DNA of 64,000 bases from DATFFO01 sp963772815 (GCA_963772815.1 CAVYYV010000002.1:372001-436000); one strand, 5' to 3'; shown: positions 26,643 through 34,904, numbered from the stretch's first letter. Made by a program: numbers and translations. Notes: generated by a model not told the origin, from the sequence alone.

Positions 26643-27155
26643 GTGGGGAACGAGCAGCAACCAGAACACATGAAGCCGATCGCCCACGCGATCGCAGAAG
26701 CGAATGACACCGCGTACGTCCCGGTGACCTTCGACAGCTGCGAACACGTCATCGGGCCCTTCTTCCACGGGACCAAGACCGAGTTCGCGATCGGTGACGA
26801 ACTCGTACCCGGACATCCCTCCAACTACCACGAGGGCCGCGTCGCGAACCACGTCTACTTCGCGGCGTTGCTCGAGCCAGCCGTCTGGGGCGCCGAACTC
26901 GCAGTCGCTTTCGGAGACGGCACCGGCCGAGAACGCCTCTACATCGTTGAGCCGACCGGCCCCTTCGAGGATGACCCCAACGTCACCAACAAGAAGTTCC
27001 CCGGCAACGTCACCCGGTCATACCGGACCCGTCACCCGATGCGGATTATCGGCAAGGTGGAGAGCTGGGAGGGCCACCCGCCCGAGGTTCTCCAGGGCAT
27101 GGTCAATAGCATCGCCAAGCTCCGGGTCGACGGACTCGATGTCATCGAGGACTGA
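26643..27155 (+). CDS. arr: Rifampin ADP-ribosyltransferase
   Basis: 170 residues from a GTG at 26643 with AGGAGG four bases upstream; an internal ATG (Met10) is the usual family start position. GPFFHGTKTEFAIGDELVPG, YFAALLEPAVWGAELA and VEPTGPFEDDPNVTNKKFPGNVTRSYR are diagnostic. The His-Tyr-Asp residues that act in Arr are present (His42, Tyr72, Asp110/111). Arr transfers ADP-ribose from NAD+ to the C23 hydroxyl of rifamycins, inactivating them in the cytoplasm. The tetR neighbour and operator suggest inducible resistance. It is a chromosomal environmental copy with no integron or transposon adjacent. Confidence 0.92.
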   Translation: MGNEQQPEHMKPIAHAIAEANDTAYVPVTFDSCEHVIGPFFHGTKTEFAIGDELVPGHPSNYHEGRVANHVYFAALLEPAVWGAELAVAFGDGTGRERLYIVEPTGPFEDDPNVTNKKFPGNVTRSYRTRHPMRIIGKVESWEGHPPEVLQGMVNSIAKLRVDGLDVIED

Positions 27156-27470
27156 GACTCTTGCGCTGACCCCCGCGGCGGACTGTCCCGAAACGCCGGT
27201 TCGTTGCGCATATCGATGGCTGCCCACGCGGCCCTGGTCCGCTCAGGAGCCGGCAATCGGCGCTACCTGTCCCGTTGTCTGGAAGGAGACCGGCCAAGGC
27301 GTCGCCAGGTGGCGCATAGCGACGACCAGGCAAGCCGAACTCGGTCGCGTCAGGCACTCTGGAACCGGCACTATGAGCTCCTCGTAGTGCCTGGTTACGG
27401 CGTGTTTGTCATCCGGCGGACAGCGTGACTGGAGTCGAGATAGGAGGGGTACGAAAAGTGAAAGGTGGTG
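27156..27470. other. Intergenic region between arr and SRPBCC operon
   Basis: About 315 bases between the convergent arr and SRPBCC genes. A 74-codon open frame (27204-27428) has very Arg-rich, unlikely composition. No terminator hairpin stands out. Confidence 0.35.
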
Positions 27471-27917
27471 CTAACGATACGGCCCGGACAGCAGGGCGAC
27501 GAGCCGGTCATAATCGGCATCCACGGATCGCTGGGCCAGACGCCGGGTGAGGGGAGCCAGCAGCCCCATGACTCCCCCGGGGCTCCCGACGATCTCTGCC
27601 ACCACCCGGCAGTGGCCGGGTTCGGTCGGCTCGACCGTGCGGGTCACTGTGATCGGAAAGGTGCCCGAGATGGTGTCGACGGTCATGGAGTGACCGGGCT
27701 CGAGGTCGGTCACCCGGAACCTGGATACCACCTTCCGGCCCATGAAACCGGCCTCCTGCATGTAGGTCGATCCGATCCCGATCGGCAGCGGCGTTTCCCA
27801 CCGGCAGTTGCGCATCCCCTGCTGCCAGCGGGGGTTGTTCTCAGCGTCGATCAGGAAGGCCGCCACCTCATCTGACGGCCGTTCGATAAGGCGTTCGGCA
27901 TGAAGGCGGATGCTCAC
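27471..27917 (-). CDS. SRPBCC-family protein (third gene of ArsR operon)
   Basis: 148 residues from GTG 27917, whose GTGA overlaps the upstream stop. IRLHAERLIERPSDEVAAFLIDAENNPRWQQGMRNC is the typical START-fold entry of polyketide cyclase/dehydrase-like proteins, followed by GRKVVSRFRVTDLEPGHSMTV and a C-terminal helix LAPLTRRLAQRSVDADYDRLVALL. Ligand unknown. Same operon as the two genes upstream, under ArsR control. Confidence 0.8.
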   Translation of the reverse strand: MSIRLHAERLIERPSDEVAAFLIDAENNPRWQQGMRNCRWETPLPIGIGSTYMQEAGFMGRKVVSRFRVTDLEPGHSMTVDTISGTFPITVTRTVEPTEPGHCRVVAEIVGSPGGVMGLLAPLTRRLAQRSVDADYDRLVALLSGPYR

Positions 27918-28330
27918 GGCCGATCCGGTCCCGGATCCGATCCGGTAGCCGCCAGGTCCAGGCGATTCAGATAGTGATTCCAGCCCAGCTCGTGCAGCTC
28001 GATCGAGGGCCCGGGAAGACCGCTGTGCACCAGGCGGAGCCGGGTTCCCTCGTCGTCGGGCTCGAGGGTCACCGTGACCGTCGTGGAACCGGGAGGCAGG
28101 TCGGGGTCGCCTTCCCAACCCCAGGTGAAGACGATGCGCCGGGGCGGGTCGACCTCGACGAATTCGCCCAGGGCGGTGCCGCCTTGAGGGACCCGCACCC
28201 GATACACACCGCCGGGACGAGCGTCGAGTACCGCCTCCAACCCCATCCAGGCCGTGTAGCGCTCACTGTCGGTGAAGTAGGAGAACACCGTCTCGGGTCG
28301 GGCGCGGATGCGCCGCTCCAGCTCGATCAC
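27914..28330 (-). CDS. AHSA1-like SRPBCC protein (second gene of ArsR operon)
   Basis: 138 residues from GTG 28330, overlapping the ArsR stop as GTGA. RARPETVFSYFTDSERYTAWMGLEAVLDARPGGVYRVRV and DPPRRIVFTWGWEG match the AHSA1 pattern; the end SIELHELGWNHYLNRLDLA is the long C-terminal helix. Pairing of ArsR with SRPBCC genes is frequent in bacteria and suggests ligand-linked regulation, but no substrate is known. Confidence 0.85.
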   Translation of the reverse strand: MIELERRIRARPETVFSYFTDSERYTAWMGLEAVLDARPGGVYRVRVPQGGTALGEFVEVDPPRRIVFTWGWEGDPDLPPGSTTVTVTLEPDDEGTRLRLVHSGLPGPSIELHELGWNHYLNRLDLAATGSDPGPDRP

Positions 28331-28638
28331 GACTCTTCGCTCTCCTCTGCCTCGGCCAGCTGGGCCAGGCGATCGAGATCGGTGCTCCACATCTCCTCCA
28401 GCACCGCATGCAGGGGTCCCAGCCGCCGACGATCGGTGGAGTAGATCCGCCTGCGTCCCTCCCGCCGCTCGACGATCAAGCCCGCCCGACGAAGCACGCC
28501 CAGATGCTGGGAGACCGCCGGCCAGCTGATCTGGAAATGAGCCGCGAGCTCCCCCGCATTCATCTCCCGATCCAGGACCAGACGCAGAATTCGTCGACGG
28601 GGCTCTGATGCCACGGCGGCGAGAGCCGAGGGTTCCAT
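28327..28638 (-). CDS. ArsR-family regulator
   Basis: 103 residues: SALAAVASEPRRRILRLVLDREMNAGELAAHFQISWPAVSQHLGVLRRAGLIVERREGRRRIYSTD is a complete winged helix. No Cys metal site. First gene of a three-gene operon joined by GTGA overlaps, divergent from another SRPBCC gene (28721). The two 22-base repeats between them are probable binding sites. Confidence 0.9.
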   Translation of the reverse strand: MEPSALAAVASEPRRRILRLVLDREMNAGELAAHFQISWPAVSQHLGVLRRAGLIVERREGRRRIYSTDRRRLGPLHAVLEEMWSTDLDRLAQLAEAEESEES

Positions 28639-28643
28639 GAAAT

Positions 28644-28700
28644 TATTTAAGCAGCAGCTGAAGCATCGTGCTAGCCTATATTTAAGACAGATCTAAAGCA
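28644..28700. promoter_or_regulatory. Paired direct repeats, probable ArsR operator region
   Basis: Two 22-base copies (28644-28665 and 28679-28700) share 16 positions, starting TATTTAAG and ending AAGCA, 35 bases apart. The second is followed at once by the AAAGGAG of the next gene. This AT-rich patch contrasts with its surroundings and contains the divergent promoters. Confidence 0.6.
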
Positions 28701-28720
28701 CTAGCTCCAAAGGAGTGCTC

Positions 28721-29149
28721 ATGCCCCGCTCGATCATCCTGACCGTCGACGTCGAGGCCGCGCCCGAGGCCATCTTCAGGAGCCTCTCCACCCGCGACGG
28801 CCTGGCATCGTTCTGGACACCGGACGTGAAGGGAGAGCCCGGTGAAGGCGGCCGGCTCGCCTTCGGTTTCGCCGCCGCTCCGGTGGATCTCGAGATGACC
28901 GTCTCCGGAGTTGTTCCGAATGAGTCGATTCGGTGGCATTCCGCGGGTCCCTGGCCCTACTGGGAGGGCACCGACGTGGAGTGGTCGATCCTCGTCGGTG
29001 AGCCGACCCGGGTCGTGTTCGCCCAGCGAGGATGGTCCGACGATCAGCCCGAGGTCGAGTTTGGTGCGGTGGCCTACACCTGGTCGTTGGTCCTGGGAGC
29101 GCTCAAGTCGTTCGCCGAGACCGGAGTGGCTTCTCCCGCCCTCGCCTGA
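28721..29149 (+). CDS. SRPBCC/AHSA1-like protein, divergent
   Basis: 142 residues from ATG 28721 with AAAGGAG five bases upstream. SIILTVDVEAAPEAIFRSLSTRDGLASFWTPDVKGEPGEGGRLAFGF is a SRPBCC entry motif; TWSLVLGALKSFAETG is the closing helix. Divergent from the ArsR operon and sharing its regulatory region, so the four genes form one regulon with three SRPBCC members. Confidence 0.8.
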   Translation: MPRSIILTVDVEAAPEAIFRSLSTRDGLASFWTPDVKGEPGEGGRLAFGFAAAPVDLEMTVSGVVPNESIRWHSAGPWPYWEGTDVEWSILVGEPTRVVFAQRGWSDDQPEVEFGAVAYTWSLVLGALKSFAETGVASPALA

Positions 29150-29216
29150 ACCGGCCTGACGCTTCCGGACCCTGTCGGCCGGACTCCTAGAGTCGACACG
29201 GTCCAGGAGGGATCAG

Positions 29217-30407
29217 GTGAGTGAGAATCCGGTTGTGAGGCTGATGGGGCGACCACTGCGGCTGGCGGTGATCGGCGGTGGCCCGGGGAGTTTCATCGGC
29301 CAGACGCACCGGGTGGCGGCGCGTATGGACGGCCGCTTCGAGATAGTGGCCGGGGTGGTCTCTTCCGACCCGCAACGATCACGGGCCGCGGCGGCCGAGG
29401 TGGGCATCGACCCCTCCCGGTCCTACGGCGACGCCATTGAGATGCTGGGAGCCGAAGCCGATCGGGACGACGGGGCCGAGGTGGTGTCGATCATGACCCC
29501 CAACGACAGCCACCACACCTACTCGATGGCGGCGCTGGAGCGGGGCTACGACGTGGTGTGCGACAAGCCCATCACCAACACCCTGGCCGAGGCCATCGAC
29601 GTCGTCGAGAGAGTCGAGTCGACCGGCCTGGTCTTCTGTCTCACCCACAACTACACCGGCTATCCGATGGTCCGTCAGGCCCGGGCCATGGTGGCCGAGG
29701 GCAGGCTTGGGGAGATCCGCCTGGTGCAGGTGGAGTACGTCCAGGGCGGCAAGGCGGACGAGAACGACCCGGATCCGGCCCGGGGTCTGCCCTGGCGATA
29801 CGACCCGGTCCGGGGTGGCCCGTCGCTGGTGATGGGCGACATCGGCACCCACGCCCACAACCTGGCCCGCTACGTCACCGGCCTGGAGGTGACGGAGGTG
29901 GCCGCCGAGGTGGGCCACATCGCCCCACGCCGGCTGGTGGACGACTACGGAGCGGCCATGCTCCGCTTCGACAACGGGGCCCGCGGCACCTTCTGGGCGA
30001 CCCAGGCGGCGGCGGGAGTGGAGAACTGCCTCCGGATCCGCGTTTCGGGCACGGCGGGAACCGTGGAATGGGAACAGGAGCGGCCCACCAGGCTCGTGTT
30101 CCGGCCCCTCAACGCTCCGGCACGCGTCTACACCCCCGCCGGGCCCGACATCCTCCCGGCCGCGGCCCGGGCCTCCCGTCTGGTGGCGGGCCACCCCGAG
30201 GGCTTCCGGGAGGCGTTCGCCAACCTCTACGCCGACGCGGCCGAGGCGATCGCCGCCCGGCGAACCGGGACCGACGCCGACCCCCTCGCCCTCACCTTCC
30301 CCAACGCCCGCGATGGGGCAGCAGGGGTCAGATTCGTGGAGGCGGCGGTGACCTCCAGCTCGGCGGGTGGGGCCTGGACCGACGCCACGCCAGGGATCAG
30401 CCGCTGA
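29217..30407 (+). CDS. Gfo/Idh/MocA family oxidoreductase
   Basis: 396 residues from GTG 29217. The N-terminal Rossmann domain has LRLAVIGGGPGSFIGQTH (nucleotide loop), and VVSIMTPNDSHHTYSMAALERGYDVVCDKPITNTLAEA contains the catalytic Lys motif (CDKP, usually EKP). The second domain includes GGPSLVMGDIGTHAHNLARYVTG with the His expected in the active site. Family members reduce or oxidise sugars and inositols with NAD(P). Monocistronic; its stop overlaps the end of the convergent cupredoxin remnant by 11 bases. Confidence 0.9.
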   Translation: MSENPVVRLMGRPLRLAVIGGGPGSFIGQTHRVAARMDGRFEIVAGVVSSDPQRSRAAAAEVGIDPSRSYGDAIEMLGAEADRDDGAEVVSIMTPNDSHHTYSMAALERGYDVVCDKPITNTLAEAIDVVERVESTGLVFCLTHNYTGYPMVRQARAMVAEGRLGEIRLVQVEYVQGGKADENDPDPARGLPWRYDPVRGGPSLVMGDIGTHAHNLARYVTGLEVTEVAAEVGHIAPRRLVDDYGAAMLRFDNGARGTFWATQAAAGVENCLRIRVSGTAGTVEWEQERPTRLVFRPLNAPARVYTPAGPDILPAAARASRLVAGHPEGFREAFANLYADAAEAIAARRTGTDADPLALTFPNARDGAAGVRFVEAAVTSSSAGGAWTDATPGISR

Positions 30408-30657
30408 CGGTCGGCTTGGTCACCATCCCCATCTGGAAGTGGCCGGGCAGGTTGCAGATGATCACGTAGTCTCCCGGGTCCGATGTCGAGATCGAGGGTG
30501 GGCCTGGGCCCGAGGGAAATGTCCTCGACCTCGTCGATCAGCTCGATACCCGAGGTGTCGGCCACGTTGTTGGACACGGGAAGGTCGACGGCATCTCCGG
30601 CGAGCACCTCGATCTCATGGGTCATCGTGCCCTGGTTGTCGACCCGCAGCACAGCCA
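30397..30657 (-). pseudogene. Cupredoxin (plastocyanin-like) remnant, frameshifted
   Basis: In one frame the reverse strand reads LRVDNQGTMTHEIEVLAGDAVDLPV...GIELIDEVEDISLGPRPTLDLD, and after a one-base shift near 30478 it continues DPGDYVIICNLPGHFQMGMVTKPTV with a stop at 30397. His of THE and the Cys-His-Met set of CNLPGHFQMGM are type-1 copper ligands. A signal peptide and first strand are missing: no start with a ribosome binding site is seen (GTG 30657 is only a candidate). So it is 5'-truncated and frameshifted, a remnant of a secreted copper protein. Confidence 0.65.
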
Positions 30658-30730
30658 CGATGGCGACCGATGGCGGGCTCGAGTATCTCTCCGGTCGCCC
30701 TTCTCTACGATCGACGTACGATCCCAGCTC

Positions 30731-31654
30731 ATGTTCCTGGGACTGGTCTTGATTGGTGCCGCCGCAGTTGTCCTGTGGCTCGGCGCCGAGCTGTTCGTCG
30801 ACCACGCCCCGGCCGGGAGCCGTCGGCTCGGAATGACCGCCTTGGCGGTGGGCCTGTTGCTGGCCGGCGCCGAGCCGGAAGAGCTGATCACAGCTGTCAT
30901 CGCCGCGCTTCGAGGTCGAGGAGGCATCGCGGCCGGAGATGCCATCGGCGCCAACTTCACCATCCTCACGTTGGTGTTCGGGCTGGCGGCACTGATGACC
31001 CCACTCCCGGCGGGAGGCCGGGTGCGCAGGTACCTGCTGGGCACTGCGGGCCTGGGAGCAGCAGCGGCCGTCTTGATGAGCGGTGGCCTGACACGTGGTG
31101 AGGGACTGGTGCTCGTAGCCATCGGAGTCGGCGTCATCGCCGCCGTCTGGACGAGGGAGAAGGCACCGCCCGTGGTGGGCGAACTGGCGGAAGACCCCAA
31201 CCACGAGAACGAAGACGACGGTGCCAAAGGGCTGCTGCTGGTGCTGGCCGGAATCGGGATCATGGCCGGCGGCGGGTGGCTGGCAGTGGCCGGCGCCGAG
31301 CGCTCGGCAGAGGCGATGGGGGTGGCCGACTCGGTAATCGGGCTGAGCCTCGTGGCTCTCGCCACCTCAGCCGAGCTACTTGCCCTGGTCGTTTCGGCAC
31401 ATCGTCATCAGGTCACTGAACTGGCGGTGGCGGGCGTGGTGGGCTCGGTCGGCTACAACGCCACATTCACCCTTGGTGTTGCCGCTCTGGCCCGGCCCCT
31501 CGCCACGACCGGCGTGACCACGGTTGCCTGGCTGACGGCTGGCCTGCCTCTCCTGGTTTTGGCCCTCGGCGGGAAGACGGGTCGGATCGGGAGGTGGGCA
31601 GCCCCCGTCTTTCTGTTGATCTACGGCGCCTACCTGGTGTTGCTCTACACCTGA
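30731..31654 (+). CDS. CaCA-type (Na+/Ca2+ exchanger-like) membrane protein
   Basis: 307 residues from ATG 30731, with about ten hydrophobic segments. Two inverted alpha-repeats can be seen: AGAEPEELITAVIAALRGRGGIAAGDAIGANF (with the Pro-Glu that binds cation) and VALATSAELLALVVSAHRHQVTELAVAGVVGSVGYNA (here Ser-Ala-Glu in place of Pro-Glu). An acidic loop EDPNHENEDDGAK splits the halves. The family exchanges Ca2+ or other cations against Na+ or H+. The second repeat's missing Pro may alter specificity. Monocistronic. Confidence 0.8.
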   Translation: MFLGLVLIGAAAVVLWLGAELFVDHAPAGSRRLGMTALAVGLLLAGAEPEELITAVIAALRGRGGIAAGDAIGANFTILTLVFGLAALMTPLPAGGRVRRYLLGTAGLGAAAAVLMSGGLTRGEGLVLVAIGVGVIAAVWTREKAPPVVGELAEDPNHENEDDGAKGLLLVLAGIGIMAGGGWLAVAGAERSAEAMGVADSVIGLSLVALATSAELLALVVSAHRHQVTELAVAGVVGSVGYNATFTLGVAALARPLATTGVTTVAWLTAGLPLLVLALGGKTGRIGRWAAPVFLLIYGAYLVLLYT

Positions 31655-31745
31655 CACCTCGGCCTCGCCCGGGCCTGCGGCCCGCCTGCTACCTCCCGCC
31701 TGCGGCGGCAAGCACGGCTTCCCCATTCGCTTCGCTCAGCGCGAC
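31653..31745. repeat. GC-rich composite intergenic repeat, copy 3
   Basis: Starts at the stop of the exchanger gene: ACACCTCGGCCTCGCCCGGG, with hairpin CGGGCCTGCGGCCCG, then CTACCTCCCGCCTGCGGCGG as in copy 1. The 31-base units are absent, so this is a shortened copy. Hairpin position just after a stop suits a terminator. Confidence 0.6.
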
Positions 31746-31798
31746 GAATCTCCGCTCGCCGACGCCCCTCGCGGGAGAGAAAACCGCGGGGACAGTCT

Positions 31799-31815
31799 TA
31801 CGGTGTACGTAGAAT
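31799..31815 (+). promoter_or_regulatory. Small palindrome at tetR promoter
   Basis: TACGGTGTACGTA (31799-31811) has TACG/CGTA arms, and TAGAAT at 31810-31815 is a likely -10 box, 18-23 bases before the tetR start. Suits autoregulation by the TetR product; weak evidence. Confidence 0.35.
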
Positions 31816-31832
31816 GCTGGGGGAGCTGATCG

Positions 31833-32525
31833 ATGTCTACCGCCAGAGAAACCAGCACCGGGACCCGCACTCCGCTGAGCAGGGAGCGGGTGCTGCGCGC
31901 CGCGGTGGAGCTGGCTGATCGGGACGGGATCGAGGGGCTGACCATGCGCAACCTGGCCCACGAGCTGGACGTGGAGGCGATGTCGCTCTACTACCACGTG
32001 GCCAACAAGGAGGCCATCCTCAACGGAATCGTGGAGGTGCTTCTCGACGAGATCAACCGGGAAGTAGAACAGATCGAGGGCTCGCCAGCCGACGACTGGA
32101 AGACGGCGATGCGGGCGAGGATCCTCGCCGCCCGCCGGGTTCTGCTGCGCCATCGATGGGCTCCGGAGGTGATCGAGTCGAGGACCACCATGAGCCCGGC
32201 CATGGTCACCTACTTCGACGGTCTGCTGGCCCAGTTCCGCCAGGGCGGCTTCTCATACGGGCTGGCCCACCACGCCATGCACGCCCTGGGCAGCCGGGCG
32301 CTCGGATTCAGCCAGGAGCTGTTCGAACCCGACGGCGAGGAGGACCAACAGGCCGCCAACGCCATGTTGGAAATGGCAGACCAGTTTCCCAACATCGTCG
32401 CCATGCTGAGCGAGGTGGCTCACGACGATCCCGACTCCACTCTGGGATGGTGCGACGACCAGTTCGAGTTCGAGTTCGGCCTGGATCTGATACTCGACGG
32501 CCTCGACAGGCGGCGCAGTTCCTGA
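31833..32525 (+). CDS. TetR-family regulator (TetR_C-type)
   Basis: 230 residues. PLSRERVLRAAVELADRDGIEGLTMRNLAHELDVEAMSLYYHVANKEAILNGIV is a canonical TetR helix-turn-helix; the long C-terminal domain (YGLAHHAMHALGSRALGFSQELF) belongs to the tetracycline-repressor-like group. No efflux gene is adjacent, so its target is unknown; a palindrome lies in its promoter. Confidence 0.9.
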   Translation: MSTARETSTGTRTPLSRERVLRAAVELADRDGIEGLTMRNLAHELDVEAMSLYYHVANKEAILNGIVEVLLDEINREVEQIEGSPADDWKTAMRARILAARRVLLRHRWAPEVIESRTTMSPAMVTYFDGLLAQFRQGGFSYGLAHHAMHALGSRALGFSQELFEPDGEEDQQAANAMLEMADQFPNIVAMLSEVAHDDPDSTLGWCDDQFEFEFGLDLILDGLDRRRSS

Positions 32526-32611
32526 GCCGGGCCAGCCGGCGCGACTCGTCAGAGTGGGTGGTCGTTACCGGAACGAGGCTGACGCCCAGATATGCATTAG
32601 GGACCGGCCGG

Positions 32612-33268
32612 CTACCTGAGGCTGAAAGGCGGGTATGTGTCGGTGACCAGCAGGAAGGCGTAGGCATCCACCCGCAACCCCCAGCGACCAACGCCCACCA
32701 CGAAGTCGAACAGGCCACGCGGGTAGCGGCCCGTGAAGAGGATGGCGAACCACGCAATGACCACCACGACGAACGACACCGCCACCAAGATGACGAGGAC
32801 GACGTAGTGGGGAATGGCCAGCAACCATTTGATCAGCGGCAGCCAACGATTCAGGTCCCGCTCCACATCGGGGTAGTCGATCTCGAGGTGGACCGACTGC
32901 TCGTCCTCGGTGGATGGGTAGCGATCGGTGAGCAGGAAGAGGTAGGCAGCCACTCGGGCACTGAAGCGGGTCAGCTCCCGGGCGAAGTCGAACCACCAGC
33001 GGGGGTACTTCTGTCGGAAGACGATCATCAGCATCGTGGCTGCAAACAGGCCTCCTGTGATCCCGATTCCACTTCGTGATACCCGGGAAATGGTTTCGCC
33101 GGCCTGATTGACCATCGTCACGGTGTCGTCTCCATTGGCAGTGAGCAGGGCCAGGATGACGACGATCGGGATTGCCCAGATCAGACGAACGAGGGTCGTG
33201 AACCTGTCCAGCTGCTCGGGGTAATCGACTTCCAGACGGGCGACTGGGAACTCGGACGGTGTGACCAC
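32612..33268 (-). CDS. DUF4389 membrane protein
   Basis: 218 residues from GTG 33268. Two similar halves: VARLEVDYPEQLDRFTTLVRLIWAIPIVV and VHLEIDYPDVERDLNRWLPLIKWLLAIPHYVVLVIL, each followed by FxxGRYPR or FRQKYPRWWFDF, the DUF4389 signature with about four membrane helices. Function unknown; common in actinobacteria. A partial second copy lies at 35071-35294 and the two bracket a decayed sugar-metabolism segment. Confidence 0.85.
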   Translation of the reverse strand: MVTPSEFPVARLEVDYPEQLDRFTTLVRLIWAIPIVVILALLTANGDDTVTMVNQAGETISRVSRSGIGITGGLFAATMLMIVFRQKYPRWWFDFARELTRFSARVAAYLFLLTDRYPSTEDEQSVHLEIDYPDVERDLNRWLPLIKWLLAIPHYVVLVILVAVSFVVVVIAWFAILFTGRYPRGLFDFVVGVGRWGLRVDAYAFLLVTDTYPPFSLR

Positions 33269-33381
33269 GGATTCCTCCTCAGACTGACGCTGGCGCGCAC
33301 CCTACCCATCGACGACCGGCCATGCCGGGAACAGCCCCCTCACACGATGACCGTTTGGTGGCGCGCTTGCGCCCCACTTCA

Positions 33382-33399
33382 TGTGATAGATCTATCACA
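33382..33399. promoter_or_regulatory. Perfect 18-bp palindrome
   Basis: TGTGATAGATCTATCACA is a perfect palindrome just upstream of the ino1 fragment. It resembles CRP-family half-sites (TGTGA/TCACA) but with an eight-base centre instead of six. Could be a dimer operator left behind with the decayed gene. Confidence 0.45.
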
Positions 33400-33411
33400 C
33401 GACTGTCTCCC

Positions 33412-33676
33412 TGCCGCGACTCGATCCTGGCCGCGCCGCTGGTGCTGGACCGCGCGCTGTTCCTCGACCTCTTGCAGCGCGTCGGGATGAGCGGCATCCA
33501 GGAGTGGCTGTCGTTCTACTTCAAGGCCCCCCAGGTCAAGCCCGGTCTGTACCCCGAGCACGACCTGTTCATCCAGCTCAAGAAGCTCAAGAACACGCTG
33601 CCCTGGATGGCCAACGAGGACCAGCACCCACCTCAGCGCGGAGTACTACGCCGAGGAGTACGGCCTAGACACCTGA
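33412..33676 (+). pseudogene. Inositol-3-phosphate synthase, C-terminal fragment
   Basis: The frame reads DSILAAPLVLDRALFLDLLQ, GIQEWLSFYFKAP, GLYPEHDLFIQLKKLKNT, which I recognise as the C-terminus of the long bacterial myo-inositol-phosphate synthase, then needs a one-base shift near 33630 to finish LSAEYYAEEYGLDT and the stop at 33674-33676. The upstream ~300 residues are missing. The family converts glucose-6-phosphate to inositol-3-phosphate. A dead remnant between the DUF4389 gene and the glycosyltransferase. Confidence 0.7.
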
Positions 33677-33698
33677 GCAGCTGGCCGGAGCGGCCCGC

Positions 33699-34904
33699 TC
33701 AAAACGCCCGATCGAGCAAGCTGGCTGCCAAAGAAGCCAACCTCCGCGAGACGGTGTGTGGGCTGTAGTAGTCGAAGAGCTGCTTCTCCATCCGCTGGCG
33801 CGGGGTCGGCTCGATGACCGCCGCCGACAGTTGCTCACGCAAGGACTCGTCCGAGGCGGCGCGGAACACACGGACGAGTCGCGATGCTGCTGCGAGGTCG
33901 GAGAAGACGGGCTCGTCGGGGCCGAGCACGGGAATCCCGAGTCCCAGCGCAATCGACATCACTCCGGAGTTCCCAGCCCAGAGGTACGGGAGGGCCACCA
34001 GATCAGCGGCACGGAACAGTCCCAGAACATACCGATCGGGGATGTGACCGAAGAGGCCGACCGCACCAGGTACCTGCTGCGTGAGATGGGTCACACGCCG
34101 GCCGTACTCGGTCTCGGCTGGAACGACTCGGCCCGCCACCAGGATGCGCAGCCGCCGGTCCAGCTCGGGTATCAGGGCATCGGCTGCTCGCAGCAGACGG
34201 TCGGCGCCCTTCTGTGATCGCAGGGCCCCGAACGCTAGGACCACGAAGTCGTTGTCGGCGACACCGAGCAGGCGCCGCGCGTTCGTCCGGGTGACCACGT
34301 CCGGGTAGACGTCGTGAAGTAGCGGATGCGGGATGACTCGGACCTTGTCATCAGCGATCGGGTAGAGCTGCTGGGCAGCACGAGCCGTCGCCTCGTGGGT
34401 GACATGCACGGCGGCTGCGAGCTCGGCGATCCGGGTGCGCAGCCAGACGTCCACCTCGCCGAAGTCGATGGTTGCCGTCCTCGACTCGAACAGCGTCCAC
34501 AGCATTCGGCCCCCTCCTTCGGTGTAGCGCTCGAGGTGCGCCACCGTCGCCTCTGACCGCGCCTGGGCCGTCGCCTCGTCCGTGCCGGCACCGAAGTTCG
34601 GGTAGTAGACGTGCATGACGCTCGGGCCACTCGGCAGCCCGAGGTCAGCGTCTGGGTTCCACAGCCGGTTCCACTGGAAGGGGATGGGGCTCAGATCGAA
34701 CTCGGGCATGCGGCGGTGGAAGGCGTCCAGCCATGCCTGGCCACCGGCGGACTGGAACAGGAAGGGCCGGAGACCGAGCCGGGCCCGCGACTCAAGCAAG
34801 CCTGCACGACTGACGATGTCGTCCCAAGCGACAACCGGGTTGCGTAGCCGCACGTTCTCGCGGCGAAGGCAGCGCACCTCCTCCTCCAGCTCTGCAGGTG
34901 TCAT
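33699..34904 (-). CDS. Glycosyltransferase family 4-type
   Basis: 401 residues. A short coiled-coil head (PAELEEEVRCLRRENVRLRN) precedes the GT-B fold. The C-terminal nucleotide-sugar domain shows VVLAFGALRSQKGADRLLRAADAL, RILVAGRVVP, VGLFGHIPDRYVLGLFRAADLVALPYLWAGNSGVMSIALGLGIPVLG, the usual GT4 Glu replaced by Asn-Ser-Gly. It probably adds sugars to a cell-surface glycan. Its ATG overlaps the stop of the upstream fucose-synthase-like tail as ATGA, showing the two were once one operon. Confidence 0.85.
   Translation of the reverse strand: MTPAELEEEVRCLRRENVRLRNPVVAWDDIVSRAGLLESRARLGLRPFLFQSAGGQAWLDAFHRRMPEFDLSPIPFQWNRLWNPDADLGLPSGPSVMHVYYPNFGAGTDEATAQARSEATVAHLERYTEGGGRMLWTLFESRTATIDFGEVDVWLRTRIAELAAAVHVTHEATARAAQQLYPIADDKVRVIPHPLLHDVYPDVVTRTNARRLLGVADNDFVVLAFGALRSQKGADRLLRAADALIPELDRRLRILVAGRVVPAETEYGRRVTHLTQQVPGAVGLFGHIPDRYVLGLFRAADLVALPYLWAGNSGVMSIALGLGIPVLGPDEPVFSDLAAASRLVRVFRAASDESLREQLSAAVIEPTPRQRMEKQLFDYYSPHTVSRRLASLAASLLDRAF

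Noticed and set aside
33382..33399. CRP site
   Set aside because: Half-sites match TGTGA/TCACA, but the centre is eight bases instead of six, so a canonical CRP site is not supported.
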